Shown piece by piece: positions 1 through 7,678 of a stretch of DNA of 16,290 nucleotides. Source of the DNA: Candidatus Pacearchaeota archaeon (GTDB lineage Archaea; Nanoarchaeota; Nanoarchaeia; Pacearchaeales; GW2011-AR1); assembly GCA_002686195.1 (NCBI GenBank), contig NZAS01000159.1, positions 1 through 16,290 of the forward strand, in the 5' to 3' direction. A model generated the notes under the pieces. It searched no databases, was not told the DNA's origin, and saw nothing but the letters and a program-made list of their open reading frames with translations. A program made the position numbers and the translations under genes. Each line of letters starts with the position of its first letter. Positions within the stretch are counted from its first letter, which is position 1.

Positions 1-441
1 GGTTGGGTTAATAACGGATTTGATGAAAAGCGCAAAATTATGATGGATATTTTTATTGAATTTAAAAAAAGTGGATTAAATTGTGGATTTTTTGTTAATA
101 AGAATTTAAGTCACGAGCAGGAAAACTTATTATTGTATAATAGTAAAATTTCCTTAAATATCCATGATGCCTATCAGAGAATATTAGGAAAGGACACCAA
201 CGAGAGGACATTTAAATCACTGGGGCTAAACGGCTTAATGATATCTGATAAGGTTACACAATTAGAAAATCTATTTCCAAACGTTAGAACTTCAAATGAT
301 CCGGCAGCGCTAGTGAAACTGACGAAGGAGTATTTGTCTCTAACTGAAAAAGAATTGAACGATATAAAGGAAGAAAGCCGACAAAACGTTTTAGATAATC
401 ACTGTTATACTAATAGAGTAGAACAATTATTAGCCTTATGA
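1..441 (+). CDS. Glycosyltransferase, GT-B fold C-terminal part (5' end outside window)
   Basis: The reading frame is open from base 1, so the gene starts upstream; the first ATG at 40 is internal. The visible 146 residues look like the C-terminal nucleotide-sugar-binding lobe of a CgeB/Glyco_trans_1_2-type glycosyltransferase. They show a segment 'KISLNIHDAYQ', then 'NERTFKSLGLNGLMISDKV' (the usual R-x-F-E-A-x-G-x-x-x-L position, with Lys-Ser in place of Glu-Ala), and a closing 'DNHCYTNRVEQLL' that resembles the H-T-Y-x-x-R tail of these enzymes. It would transfer a sugar onto the growing glycan on the cytoplasmic side of the membrane; donor and acceptor cannot be told. Its stop overlaps the next start as ATGA, so the two transferases are coupled. 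Family call is fairly safe; specificity is unknown. Confidence 0.72.
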   Translation, partial: GWVNNGFDEKRKIMMDIFIEFKKSGLNCGFFVNKNLSHEQENLLLYNSKISLNIHDAYQRILGKDTNERTFKSLGLNGLMISDKVTQLENLFPNVRTSNDPAALVKLTKEYLSLTEKELNDIKEESRQNVLDNHCYTNRVEQLLAL

Positions 442-1181
442 AACCAAAAATTGCACTCATAATACCGTGTTATAATTCAATGAAGTTTTTGCCCCAATGT
501 ATAGAATCCACACTATCACAGGACTATGAAAATTATGAAGTGTATGCTTATGACAACGAAAGTACAGATGACACTGTCCTTTATTTGGAGTCACAAGTAC
601 AGCTTTATGACAAATTAAAAATGGTTAGTGTTAAAAACGTATATTCTAATTCTTATCGTGAAGCTTTTGAACATGCGTTTGAAAACGTGGATACAGATTA
701 TTTAACGTTTATTGCTTCTGATGATTATGTTTCGAATGATTATGTTTCTAAATGTATGAAAATTTTCGCTCATGCTCCCACAAAAATTAAATGCCTACAA
801 AGCGAACTTATAGGAACGAGCACACAAGGCTTTACTGGCAAACAATCACATGTATATCGTAATTTAGAAGAATTTAAAAATCAATGTATGATAAAAAGCC
901 CCGTTAATACTCCCACTGTTATATATCATAAAGAAATTTATCCCTTTCTTAAAATGGAAGCTCACGAAAAGAAAGAATTGGACTGTTCTGGTGCTGAAGA
1001 TTATGACATGTTCTGCTCCTTAGCAGATAATAATATTTTTATCTACCCAGTCCCCCAACACTTAGGCTATTTTTATCGATGGCACGAAGATCAATGTACG
1101 TGGAAAGTGCGCCAACAAAAGAAATCAATCGATTATGACAAGATTATCCAAGAATATTGGAAATATAAATGGGGACTTTGA
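438..1181 (+). CDS. Family 2 glycosyltransferase
   Basis: A 247-residue GT-A enzyme that probably adds one sugar of the repeat unit. The N-terminus has the GT2 signature 'IALIIPCYNSMKFL' (residues 5-18), followed by 'YDNESTDDT' (38-46) where the nucleotide binds. 'ASDDYVSND' (about 93-101) carries the metal-binding Asp-Asp at 95-96. 'GAEDYDMF' (185-192) supplies the ED motif containing the likely catalytic base. There is no membrane segment, and the length is that of a compact single-domain GT2. The start ATG overlaps the upstream stop as ATGA, and its own stop shares a base with the next ATG (TGATG at 1179-1183), so it sits in the middle of a coupled operon. Donor sugar cannot be predicted. 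Confidence 0.9.
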   Translation: MKPKIALIIPCYNSMKFLPQCIESTLSQDYENYEVYAYDNESTDDTVLYLESQVQLYDKLKMVSVKNVYSNSYREAFEHAFENVDTDYLTFIASDDYVSNDYVSKCMKIFAHAPTKIKCLQSELIGTSTQGFTGKQSHVYRNLEEFKNQCMIKSPVNTPTVIYHKEIYPFLKMEAHEKKELDCSGAEDYDMFCSLADNNIFIYPVPQHLGYFYRWHEDQCTWKVRQQKKSIDYDKIIQEYWKYKWGL

Positions 1182-1924
1182 TGAGATTAGGCATATTTTC
1201 GCATAATTTTCAAGGGCGCCAGGTTTTAGTTACTGGGGGTACCCGGGGAATCGGTCGTTGTATCTCCAAGATGATGGCAGATGCAGGAGCTAAAGTTTTA
1301 ATCACGGGAACCCAGACCGACTGGGATTTATGCGATGAAAATATTAATTATAGAAAAGTAGATTTTGGTATTCAAGAGGATTTAGATAATTTTTTAGATT
1401 ACGCTGCGGATATTAATTTTGATATTTGCGTTAATAATGCAGCCATTAATATTAAAAACACTCTCAATGATTTGAATAATGATGATTGGAGTGAGGTCTT
1501 AAAAGTTAACGTTACGGCCCCATTCCAAATAATAAAAGAAGTAAGCTTGAACATGAAAAAGAATATGTATGGTAGAATAGTAAATATTTCTTCTTTGTGG
1601 TCTTTTATGAGTGCTTCTAGACGAGGCGCCTACGCCGCGAGCAAGCACGCTCTCAATGGTCTCACTATTACATCGGCGGCCGAATTGGCTCCTTATAACG
1701 TTTTGGTAAACTCGCTTTCTCCTGGTTTTGTTATGACAGATATGACACAAAGTATGTTAACTGATGATGAAATAGAAAACATAACTCATAACATTCCTTT
1801 AAAGAGGATGGCCACACCAAAAGAAATAGCCACTGTTGCTTGTTTTTTAGCTAGTTCTCATAACACATATATTACTGGTCAAAATATCATAGCTGATGGT
1901 GGCTTTTCTACATGTCGAGGATAA
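1181..1924 (+). CDS. Short-chain dehydrogenase/reductase (FabG-like fold)
   Basis: A 247-residue classical SDR that would reduce or oxidise a keto or hydroxyl group on a sugar intermediate with NAD(P)(H). Seen directly: the glycine-rich motif 'TGGTRGIG' (18-25), 'NNAA' (85-88), Asn110, Ser137/138 and the catalytic Y-x3-K at Tyr151/Lys155 ('YAASK'), and a C-terminal 'ITGQNIIADGGFS' typical of FabG-type SDRs. I take ATG 1181 as the start: it overlaps the upstream stop as TGATG and has GGGG a few bases upstream, whereas the in-frame ATG at 1169 lies inside the previous gene. It heads a block with a ThDP enzyme, a NeuB-like aldolase, a cyclase and a kinase, so it is probably a pathway ketoreductase rather than a fatty-acid enzyme. 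Substrate unknown. Confidence 0.88.
   Translation: MRLGIFSHNFQGRQVLVTGGTRGIGRCISKMMADAGAKVLITGTQTDWDLCDENINYRKVDFGIQEDLDNFLDYAADINFDICVNNAAINIKNTLNDLNNDDWSEVLKVNVTAPFQIIKEVSLNMKKNMYGRIVNISSLWSFMSASRRGAYAASKHALNGLTITSAAELAPYNVLVNSLSPGFVMTDMTQSMLTDDEIENITHNIPLKRMATPKEIATVACFLASSHNTYITGQNIIADGGFSTCRG
1917..1920 (+). promoter_or_regulatory. Shine-Dalgarno for the ThDP enzyme
   Basis: GAGG lies 5 bases before ATG 1926. It supports that start over the in-frame ATG at 1896, which is inside the SDR gene. Confidence 0.6.
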
Positions 1925-1925
1925 T

Positions 1926-3677
1926 ATGAAGGTCTCAGATTACGTAATTAAGTTTTTAGAATCTAAAAATATAGAACACGTCTTTACTATTTCTGGTGGC
2001 GGCTGTATGCATTTGATTGATTCTCTTGGAAGCTCGGAAAAAATATCTTATGTTTGCAATCATCATGAACAGGCCACCGCCATGGCTTTAGAAGGTTATG
2101 CGAGAATTAATGAGCACATTGGCGTGGGAATCGTAACAACTGGCCCGGGCGGCACCAACACACTTACCGGAGTTATGGGCGCGTGGCTTGATTCTATTCC
2201 TATGTTGATTATATCGGGACAAGTTCAAACAACCCAACTATCAGATGGCACCGGCTGTCGCCAGGTAGGCGATCAAGAGTTTGATATTGTCAACACGATG
2301 AAAGATGTGACCAAATATGCTGTGCGCGTTGATGACAAAGAGGATATTCGTTATGCTTTAGAAAAAGCGTATGTAAGCGCTATAACTGGCAGACCGGGCC
2401 CGTCCTGGGTGGACATTCCATTAGATATTCAAGCTCAAGAGATCAATCCTGAACAATTGAAGAGTTATACAAATCGTTATATTGCCCCATCTCCCACTCA
2501 TGAAGAAATCTCCAGGTTTATGGAAAAATTAAAAAACTCTCAAAAGCCATTAATGATATTAGGAGGAGGAATACGTCTTTCTCCCGGGGCAAAAGAATCG
2601 TTAGACAAGTTTTTGAAGAAATATAATATTCCGGCAGCGACAGGCGCCCACTCGGCAGTAGATGTGGTCAATGAAAGTTATCCTTACTATTGTGGTAGAA
2701 TTGGAGTTCTTGGACACAGAAGTTCCAATCACATTGTACAAGAAGCCGATTTTGTGTTTGCTGTGGGTAGCCGTTTAAATATCAAAATGACAGGCTACAA
2801 ATATGATGCGTTCGCAAAAAATGCGTATAAAGCAATGATAGATATTGATAAATACGAAATGAACAAGTTTAATATAACGGCTGATTTAAAAATTCACTCG
2901 GATGCTAATGAATTCTTAAAAGCTTTAATAAAAGATGAGAGACTGAAAAATGTTGCTTTGTCTATTGACTCATGGCGCAATCGTTGCCGACAATTGCGCA
3001 GTGAAGAGATTTATGTGCACCCTAAGCGCCGCAATGTGCAAGCTTTTGCTAGTAATTATTGTTTTGTTGAAGCGCTGTCCGAATTGATACCAGAAGAGGT
3101 TCCCACGGTTACAAGCAATGGTTCGGCTCATGTAATTACATTGAAAGTAATGAAACTCAAAGGGAAGCAGAGGCTCTTCACTAATGTTGGATGTGCTAGC
3201 ATGGGATATGGATTGCCGGCTGCAATTGGTGCTTGCTTTGCTAATAACAAGAGAAAAACTATTTGCATTGAAGGAGATGGAAGCTTGCAAATGAACATTC
3301 AAGAGCTTCAAACTGTAGTGCATCATAATTTACCTTTGGTTATTTTTGTTATTAATAATGGGCAATATCTTTCTATTAAACTTACGCAAGAAAATTATTT
3401 TAATTCTCGATATGTGGGCACAAATATTGAAAGTGGGGTGTCGTGTCCCGATTTAAGGAAGATTTCAGACGCATATGGAATAAAGTACTTGACAATAGCT
3501 AAAAATGATGATATATCTAATGTAATAGAAAAGTGTATGATACACAGGGGACCTGTTCTTTGTGAAGTGTTTACTGATCCGAGTGAAAAACACGAACCCA
3601 AAGTATCGGCCATTTTAAATCAAGACGGCACTTTTTCGCCGGGAGAATTAACTGACATGAAATTTGAAGGAGAATAA
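1926..3677 (+). CDS. Thiamine-diphosphate enzyme, acetolactate synthase-like
   Basis: A 583-residue three-domain ThDP enzyme of the acetolactate synthase/pyruvate decarboxylase superfamily. The Pyr domain comes first, with the catalytic glutamate in 'NHHEQATAMALEGYAR' (Glu48). A central domain follows ('KPLMILGGGIRLS'). The PP domain has 'MGYGLPAAIGA' and the diphosphate/metal motif GDG at 450-452 with Asn-Asn at 477-478. Such enzymes decarboxylate pyruvate or another 2-keto acid and transfer the acyl carbanion. In a sugar cluster the best-known parallel is YerE, which adds a two-carbon branch to a 4-keto-3,6-dideoxyhexose in yersiniose A synthesis; IolD-like ring opening is another family activity. 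No small regulatory subunit gene is nearby, which argues against valine/isoleucine synthesis. It starts one base after the SDR stop. Family certain, reaction unknown. Confidence 0.88.
   Translation: MKVSDYVIKFLESKNIEHVFTISGGGCMHLIDSLGSSEKISYVCNHHEQATAMALEGYARINEHIGVGIVTTGPGGTNTLTGVMGAWLDSIPMLIISGQVQTTQLSDGTGCRQVGDQEFDIVNTMKDVTKYAVRVDDKEDIRYALEKAYVSAITGRPGPSWVDIPLDIQAQEINPEQLKSYTNRYIAPSPTHEEISRFMEKLKNSQKPLMILGGGIRLSPGAKESLDKFLKKYNIPAATGAHSAVDVVNESYPYYCGRIGVLGHRSSNHIVQEADFVFAVGSRLNIKMTGYKYDAFAKNAYKAMIDIDKYEMNKFNITADLKIHSDANEFLKALIKDERLKNVALSIDSWRNRCRQLRSEEIYVHPKRRNVQAFASNYCFVEALSELIPEEVPTVTSNGSAHVITLKVMKLKGKQRLFTNVGCASMGYGLPAAIGACFANNKRKTICIEGDGSLQMNIQELQTVVHHNLPLVIFVINNGQYLSIKLTQENYFNSRYVGTNIESGVSCPDLRKISDAYGIKYLTIAKNDDISNVIEKCMIHRGPVLCEVFTDPSEKHEPKVSAILNQDGTFSPGELTDMKFEGE
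3669..3672 (+). promoter_or_regulatory. Shine-Dalgarno for the NeuB-like gene at 3682
   Basis: GGAG (within AAGGAGA) sits inside the last codons of the ThDP gene, 9 bases before ATG 3682. It selects this ATG over the in-frame TTG at 3664, which lies upstream of the GGAG. Confidence 0.65.
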
Positions 3678-3681
3678 AGTA

Positions 3682-4803
3682 ATGAAAGTTGGGGAAGAAT
3701 ATAGAAATCTTTGTAAGAGGTTGTTTGGAGATTTGTTTGTTTTAGAAATAGCAAACAATCACTGGGGATCTTTGGAACGTGGATACAAACTTATTGAAGA
3801 ATATTCTAAAGTTGTTAGATATAACGGCGTTAAAGCCGCAATAAAATTGCAAATACGAGATGTAGACAATTTTATCCACAAAGATTACGCAGATCGAGAG
3901 GATTTAAGATACATCTCTAAAACGCGCGCCACCAAGATGACTAAAAAACAACATCAAAAGATGGTTCAAAAAATCAAACAGGGAGGATGTATTCCCATGG
4001 CAACGGCGTTTGATGAAACGGCAGTAGAGTGGGCTGTAGAACTGGGGTGTGAAATTTTAAAAATTGCAAGTTCGGATATTAATGATTGGTTTCTGTTGCA
4101 AAAGTTGGTCTCAATTAAGAAACCCATCATCGCCAGCACAGGAGGCGCCACCCTCAAGGACATTGATGATATGGTGAAATTTTTTGTCAACCGACAGATT
4201 CCATTAGCCATTAATCATTGTGTTTCTAATTATCCTTCCGAAGACCATGAATTAGAACTTAATCAAATTGATTTTTTGGTGAAAAGATATCCCGATATTG
4301 TTATTGGTCACTCGACTCATGAATATACCGATTGGGCAAATTCAATGTTAATTTCATATGCTAAAGGAGCGCGCTCGTGGGAACGACATGTAGATATTCC
4401 ATATCCAGAGGGACATGTCCAAAAAGAGGTTTCCAAATATTGTTCACTACCTCATCAAATGGATGAATATTTTAAAGCTTTTCATAAAGCTCGAGAAATG
4501 TGCGGGACATCACACGAGCAGCGACGAATTATTGAAACTAAAGAGAAGAAATATCTAGACGCACTTAAGCGAGGAGTTTACTTTAAGAAAAATTTCCCTA
4601 AGGGGCATACCCTAAAAGTAGATGATGTGTATTTAGCTGTGCCTCTTCGTAAAGGCCAAATTTCATCTAAAGAGTTTATGGAGGGAGATGTTTTAGAAGA
4701 GGCAGTAAAAACAGATACTCCTCTTTTGGTATCACAGATTAAATCTGAATATTTAAAAAACTCCTGGAGCCACAATATGATTAAAGATAGGGGCATCGAG
4801 TAA
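3682..4803 (+). CDS. NeuB-family PEP aldolase (divergent) with C-terminal SAF domain
   Basis: A 373-residue member of the NeuB/DAHP-KDO synthase superfamily, which condenses phosphoenolpyruvate with an aldose to give a 3-deoxy-ulosonic acid. Barrel motifs are visible in order: 'EIANNHWG', 'AIKLQ', 'ATAFDETAVEW', 'LKIASSDINDW', 'IASTGGATL', 'NHCVSNYPSED' and 'IGHSTHE'. The final barrel region reads 'WERHVDIPYPEGH' followed by 'YCSLPHQMDEYFKAF', unlike the EKH-x-T and GPDH motifs of true sialate synthases. An antifreeze-like SAF domain follows (roughly residues 295-360). It is longer than the usual 340-350 residues and clearly different from the second NeuB in this window. It is followed two bases later by the dehydroquinate-synthase-like gene, suggesting that its product is the cyclase substrate. 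Substrate not predictable; it may accept an unusual aldehyde. Confidence 0.83.
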   Translation: MKVGEEYRNLCKRLFGDLFVLEIANNHWGSLERGYKLIEEYSKVVRYNGVKAAIKLQIRDVDNFIHKDYADREDLRYISKTRATKMTKKQHQKMVQKIKQGGCIPMATAFDETAVEWAVELGCEILKIASSDINDWFLLQKLVSIKKPIIASTGGATLKDIDDMVKFFVNRQIPLAINHCVSNYPSEDHELELNQIDFLVKRYPDIVIGHSTHEYTDWANSMLISYAKGARSWERHVDIPYPEGHVQKEVSKYCSLPHQMDEYFKAFHKAREMCGTSHEQRRIIETKEKKYLDALKRGVYFKKNFPKGHTLKVDDVYLAVPLRKGQISSKEFMEGDVLEEAVKTDTPLLVSQIKSEYLKNSWSHNMIKDRGIE

Positions 4804-4805
4804 GA

Positions 4806-5897
4806 GTGAAACAGCAATTTTGTATTGACAACACTTCTCTCAATTACGATCATGAAATTGCACATCAATTTAGTGTTCATTCGTCTCCTCGAAATTATGA
4901 AGTTGTTTTAAGCGAAAAGACCTTCCTGTCGAATTTTTCTGAGTATTGCAATCCGGGGGATGTTATCTTAATAGATAAAAACGTATTAGCTCTTTATCCT
5001 CTCGATAGCATTGACATTGAAAAATACATAATAGATCCTCTCGAAGAAAACAAAAACATTGAGACAGTATTAAGCTTTATTGCTTTTTTAAATGAAAAGA
5101 AATTTAATAAGGCAAATAAAGTACTAGCGATAGGGGGCGGCATTACGCAGGATATAGCCGCCTTTGCTGCAGCTATTTTTAAACGAGGGGTTGATTGGTA
5201 TCTGTTTCCTACTACATTATTATCAATGTGTGATAGCTGTATCGGAGGTAAAACAGGAATCAACTATTTAAATGTCAAAAACCAATTAGCTCTTTTTTCT
5301 GCACCAACAAAGGTAATAATCCACTTTGATTTTTTAAAAACCCTTTCCGAAGGTGATCTAAAATCGGGCTTAGGAGAAATTTTAAAGCTTTTCGCGATGG
5401 CCGATGAAGAGTTGATCCAATTCTACAGCAACAGAGTATTAAGTGGCAAAGTAACGAATGAGACATTTTATCCGGAATTAATAAAAAGAGCATTAGCGAT
5501 TAAAAAGGCGGTAGTGGAAAGAGATGAATTTGAATTAGATATTCGTAAAAGTTTAAACTATGGACATACTGTTGGGCATGCTATTGAGGTGTTATCGGAT
5601 TATAAAATATCTCATGGTCAAGCGGTTGTGGTAGGGATGCTAACAGTTAACGGGTTGTTTGGGTTTTATAATAAATTGTATGATGAAAAATGCCGCGATT
5701 TAATTGACACAACCACACTCAGTAATTTAAATTTAAATACTATTGATGAATTGATTAAAAAAGATAAGAAGACTTTGGGAGATAAAACCACTTTTGTGGT
5801 TTTAAATAACTTTGGAGACACTCGTTTTGTTCCTGTGCGATTAGATGCTGCTATGATAGGATGTATTAAACAAGCTATTCGAGAAATTTATGAATAA
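4806..5897 (+). CDS. 3-dehydroquinate synthase-like sugar phosphate cyclase
   Basis: A 363-residue AroB-type enzyme; this family converts a phosphorylated 3-deoxy-ulosonate or heptulose into a carbocycle using NAD and Zn. NAD-binding 'GGGITQD' (110-116) and 'PTTLLSMCDSCIGGKTGIN' (135-153) are clear. The metal ligands appear as Glu191 ('GLGEILK'), His254 ('NYGHTVGH') and His270 ('SHGQAV'). Residues matching DHQS catalytic positions are also present: Lys149, Lys158-Asn159, Lys194, Lys233 or 234, Arg247, Asn251, His258 and 'DKK' at 320-322. This makes a DAHP-like substrate more likely than sedoheptulose 7-phosphate. The start is GTG, two bases after the previous stop, and no nearby ATG competes. 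Set between a PEP aldolase and a kinase in a surface-sugar operon, it is probably a specialised paralog rather than the shikimate-pathway enzyme, though its exact reaction is inferred. Confidence 0.85.
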   Translation: MKQQFCIDNTSLNYDHEIAHQFSVHSSPRNYEVVLSEKTFLSNFSEYCNPGDVILIDKNVLALYPLDSIDIEKYIIDPLEENKNIETVLSFIAFLNEKKFNKANKVLAIGGGITQDIAAFAAAIFKRGVDWYLFPTTLLSMCDSCIGGKTGINYLNVKNQLALFSAPTKVIIHFDFLKTLSEGDLKSGLGEILKLFAMADEELIQFYSNRVLSGKVTNETFYPELIKRALAIKKAVVERDEFELDIRKSLNYGHTVGHAIEVLSDYKISHGQAVVVGMLTVNGLFGFYNKLYDEKCRDLIDTTTLSNLNLNTIDELIKKDKKTLGDKTTFVVLNNFGDTRFVPVRLDAAMIGCIKQAIREIYE

Positions 5898-6834
5898 TTA
5901 TTTATTAATTGATTTTGGTGCATCATTTATTAAAACAGCTGAATATGATAGAAAAAGCCAGAAATTAGGTAAGTCATTATTTTTTCCTTCTCCATTTCAA
6001 CATATAGCCCAAATTAGTAGTTATGAGATATGGGATGTTTTAGTCAACGTTGTTTCCCATTATGAAAATTGCAGTAAAATTTTTAGTTGTTCTATTATGA
6101 ATGGAGGCTATAAAGATAACATTTATCACTCCTGGAAGTCTTTAATTAAAGAGCACGACAATGTAGATTTGATAAGTGGAATTTTTAAAGATGAAAAAAC
6201 TTTTCATCAACATCAACATCATTCGCCTATGGGAAAGAAAAATTTACAATTATTAGGCGAGCGTAATGGAAAAGAATTCTATAGCGCATTAGCTGATACT
6301 GAATGTGTCAGAGAATCCGTAGAGTTGAAAAGCAAAGATTACATATTAAATCTGGGAACAGGCTCTCAGATTTTAGGCAAATCCTTTACTCAAAGCCACA
6401 TCCCCAGCGGCCGCGCCCTTCAATCTTATTATAAATTTTTTAAAAGCATGGGAGTTGATTTGTTTGATGAGTTTAAAATCTTAGAAATTGTTCATCTTGA
6501 AGATGCGCAACTAAAATTTGATTTAAATATATTTTCCGAATCCTATAATTTTAAAAACGGCGGAAGCATTTTCAATATTTTGGAAAACAATTTTACCAAA
6601 CAACAGTTTATAGCGTCTTTATTTAAAGGTTATATAGAGCAATATTGTGAATTGCTTTCACAATTAGAAATTGAAAATTTATACCTTACAGGAGGCATTA
6701 ATCGAAAAAACCCTTTAATTGAACAATATTTAGCAATCAAATTAGCTCCTCATATTAATATAGCTTTGTTGGGCGACACACAAGAAGATACCCACCGTGG
6801 TATTAAAAATATTATTGAGCGATCCGGAATGTAA
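5890..6834 (+). CDS. Small ASKHA-fold sugar kinase-like protein
   Basis: A 314-residue protein with the three nucleotide-binding elements of the actin/hexokinase/FGGY fold: phosphate-1 'LLIDFGASFIK' (5-15), phosphate-2 'LNLGTGSQIL', and an adenosine-type 'LYLTGGINRKNPLIEQYL' near the C-terminus. It would phosphorylate a sugar or cyclitol with ATP. It is shorter than FGGY kinases (about 500 residues) and lacks the zinc-binding cysteine motif of ROK kinases, so it is an unusual or reduced member, perhaps closest to the sedoheptulokinase/FGGY side. A histidine cluster (His106, 108, 110, 111) lies in 'FHQHQHHSPMGKKN'. Its start overlaps the cyclase gene by 8 bases, so it likely acts in the same pathway, either phosphorylating the aldolase product before cyclisation or the ring afterwards. 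Fold is likely; substrate unknown. Confidence 0.68.
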   Translation: MNNYLLIDFGASFIKTAEYDRKSQKLGKSLFFPSPFQHIAQISSYEIWDVLVNVVSHYENCSKIFSCSIMNGGYKDNIYHSWKSLIKEHDNVDLISGIFKDEKTFHQHQHHSPMGKKNLQLLGERNGKEFYSALADTECVRESVELKSKDYILNLGTGSQILGKSFTQSHIPSGRALQSYYKFFKSMGVDLFDEFKILEIVHLEDAQLKFDLNIFSESYNFKNGGSIFNILENNFTKQQFIASLFKGYIEQYCELLSQLEIENLYLTGGINRKNPLIEQYLAIKLAPHINIALLGDTQEDTHRGIKNIIERSGM

Positions 6835-6835
6835 A

Positions 6836-7678
6836 ATGAATCTACTGTTTACAGGATCAAAAGGATTCATAAGTCAGGAGCTAATAAATTATTTTTCAGA
6901 GAAAAAGCACCAGCTTTTAACCACAGATCGCACCACTTTGGATCCGCGTTCTATGCAAGATGTTGAAAATTTTTTTAAAAATAATAAAATTGATGTAGTC
7001 ATCCATACGGCGATTAAAGGAGGAAAACGAAATCAACCTGAAAACGTCAACGATCTATTTGATAATTTGGCCATGTTTAATAATTTAAGTAAATTTGCTG
7101 ATGAATATAATCTCATGATCAATTTTGGCTCAGGCGCAGCTTTCGATAGGGAATGCAATATACACAATGCTGTGGAAAAGGAAATATTTAATTGCTTGCC
7201 TGCAGATTATTATGGACTTTCGAAAAATCTTATAGCTAGAAAAATTGCCCTTTTGGATTCCAACATTTATAATTTAAGACTATTTGGGTGTTTTGGCATA
7301 CAAGAAGAACCCCAGCGCTTATGTCGTGCCTCGTTTAATAATCTGATGAAGGGAGAAGGTGCAATAATTCATCAAGATAAATATATGGATTATTTTTATG
7401 CACAAGATGTGGGAAAAGTGGTGGAATTTTTAATAGAAAATGTTGAAGTTTCTGTCCCTAAAGATATTAATTTGTGTTATACTCAAAAAACACAACTTAG
7501 TGATTTAGCAAAAAAAATAAAATATTTGACAATGGCCAAAAGTAATGTTATTATAGAGAACGAGACAATGGCAAACTCGTATACTGGGTGCTCTAAAGCC
7601 CTGGACAGTTTAAATATCCAACTATATGGATTAGAAAAAGGAATTCGCGAATGTATAGTAAATTGGACCAAATTTTAA
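6836..7678 (+). CDS. NAD(P)-dependent sugar epimerase/reductase (extended SDR)
   Basis: A 280-residue extended SDR acting on a nucleotide sugar. It has the Rossmann motif 'FTGSKGFIS' at the N-terminus, a 'VVIHTAIKGG' strand, 'NFGSGAAFD' with the catalytic Ser, and Y-x3-K in 'YYGLSKNLI'. It ends soon after a C-terminal substrate region, so it is a little short for the family. I choose ATG 6836, one base after the kinase stop, because the in-frame GTG at 6797 lies well inside the kinase gene and adds only residues before the Rossmann strand. Being directly upstream of an E1-type 3-dehydrase, it could be the 4-ketoreductase that finishes a 3,6-dideoxyhexose (as abequose or paratose synthases do), or a fucose-synthase-like epimerase/reductase. 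Family certain, substrate inferred from context. Confidence 0.82.
   Translation: MNLLFTGSKGFISQELINYFSEKKHQLLTTDRTTLDPRSMQDVENFFKNNKIDVVIHTAIKGGKRNQPENVNDLFDNLAMFNNLSKFADEYNLMINFGSGAAFDRECNIHNAVEKEIFNCLPADYYGLSKNLIARKIALLDSNIYNLRLFGCFGIQEEPQRLCRASFNNLMKGEGAIIHQDKYMDYFYAQDVGKVVEFLIENVEVSVPKDINLCYTQKTQLSDLAKKIKYLTMAKSNVIIENETMANSYTGCSKALDSLNIQLYGLEKGIRECIVNWTKF

Noticed and set aside
1169..1183. ATG 1169 as SDR start
   Set aside because: It would overlap the GT2 gene by 13 bases; ATG 1181 forms a TGATG overlap with GGGG a suitable distance upstream.
2970..3326. Minus-strand open frame inside the ThDP gene
   Set aside because: It is the shadow of a well-supported plus-strand gene, has no ribosome site I can see and no recognisable motif. 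The same applies to the other minus-strand frames, such as 4578-4880, 12841-13140 and 1499-1750.
1926..3677. ilvB/ilvI acetolactate synthase for branched-chain amino acids
   Set aside because: No ilvN/ilvH small subunit, ilvC or ilvD nearby, and the context is glycan synthesis.
3682..4803. Classical sialic acid synthase (neuB)
   Set aside because: The end of the barrel lacks the EKH-x-T and GPDH-type motifs and no cytidylyltransferase is adjacent; the second NeuB at 13994 fits that role better.
4806..5897. Housekeeping aroB of the shikimate pathway
   Set aside because: All neighbours are surface-sugar genes, it is coupled to a NeuB-like gene and a kinase, and no other aro gene is present. 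It remains possible but less likely.
6797..6838. GTG 6797 as start of the epimerase
   Set aside because: It lies inside the kinase gene and adds residues before the Rossmann strand; ATG 6836 follows the stop by one base.
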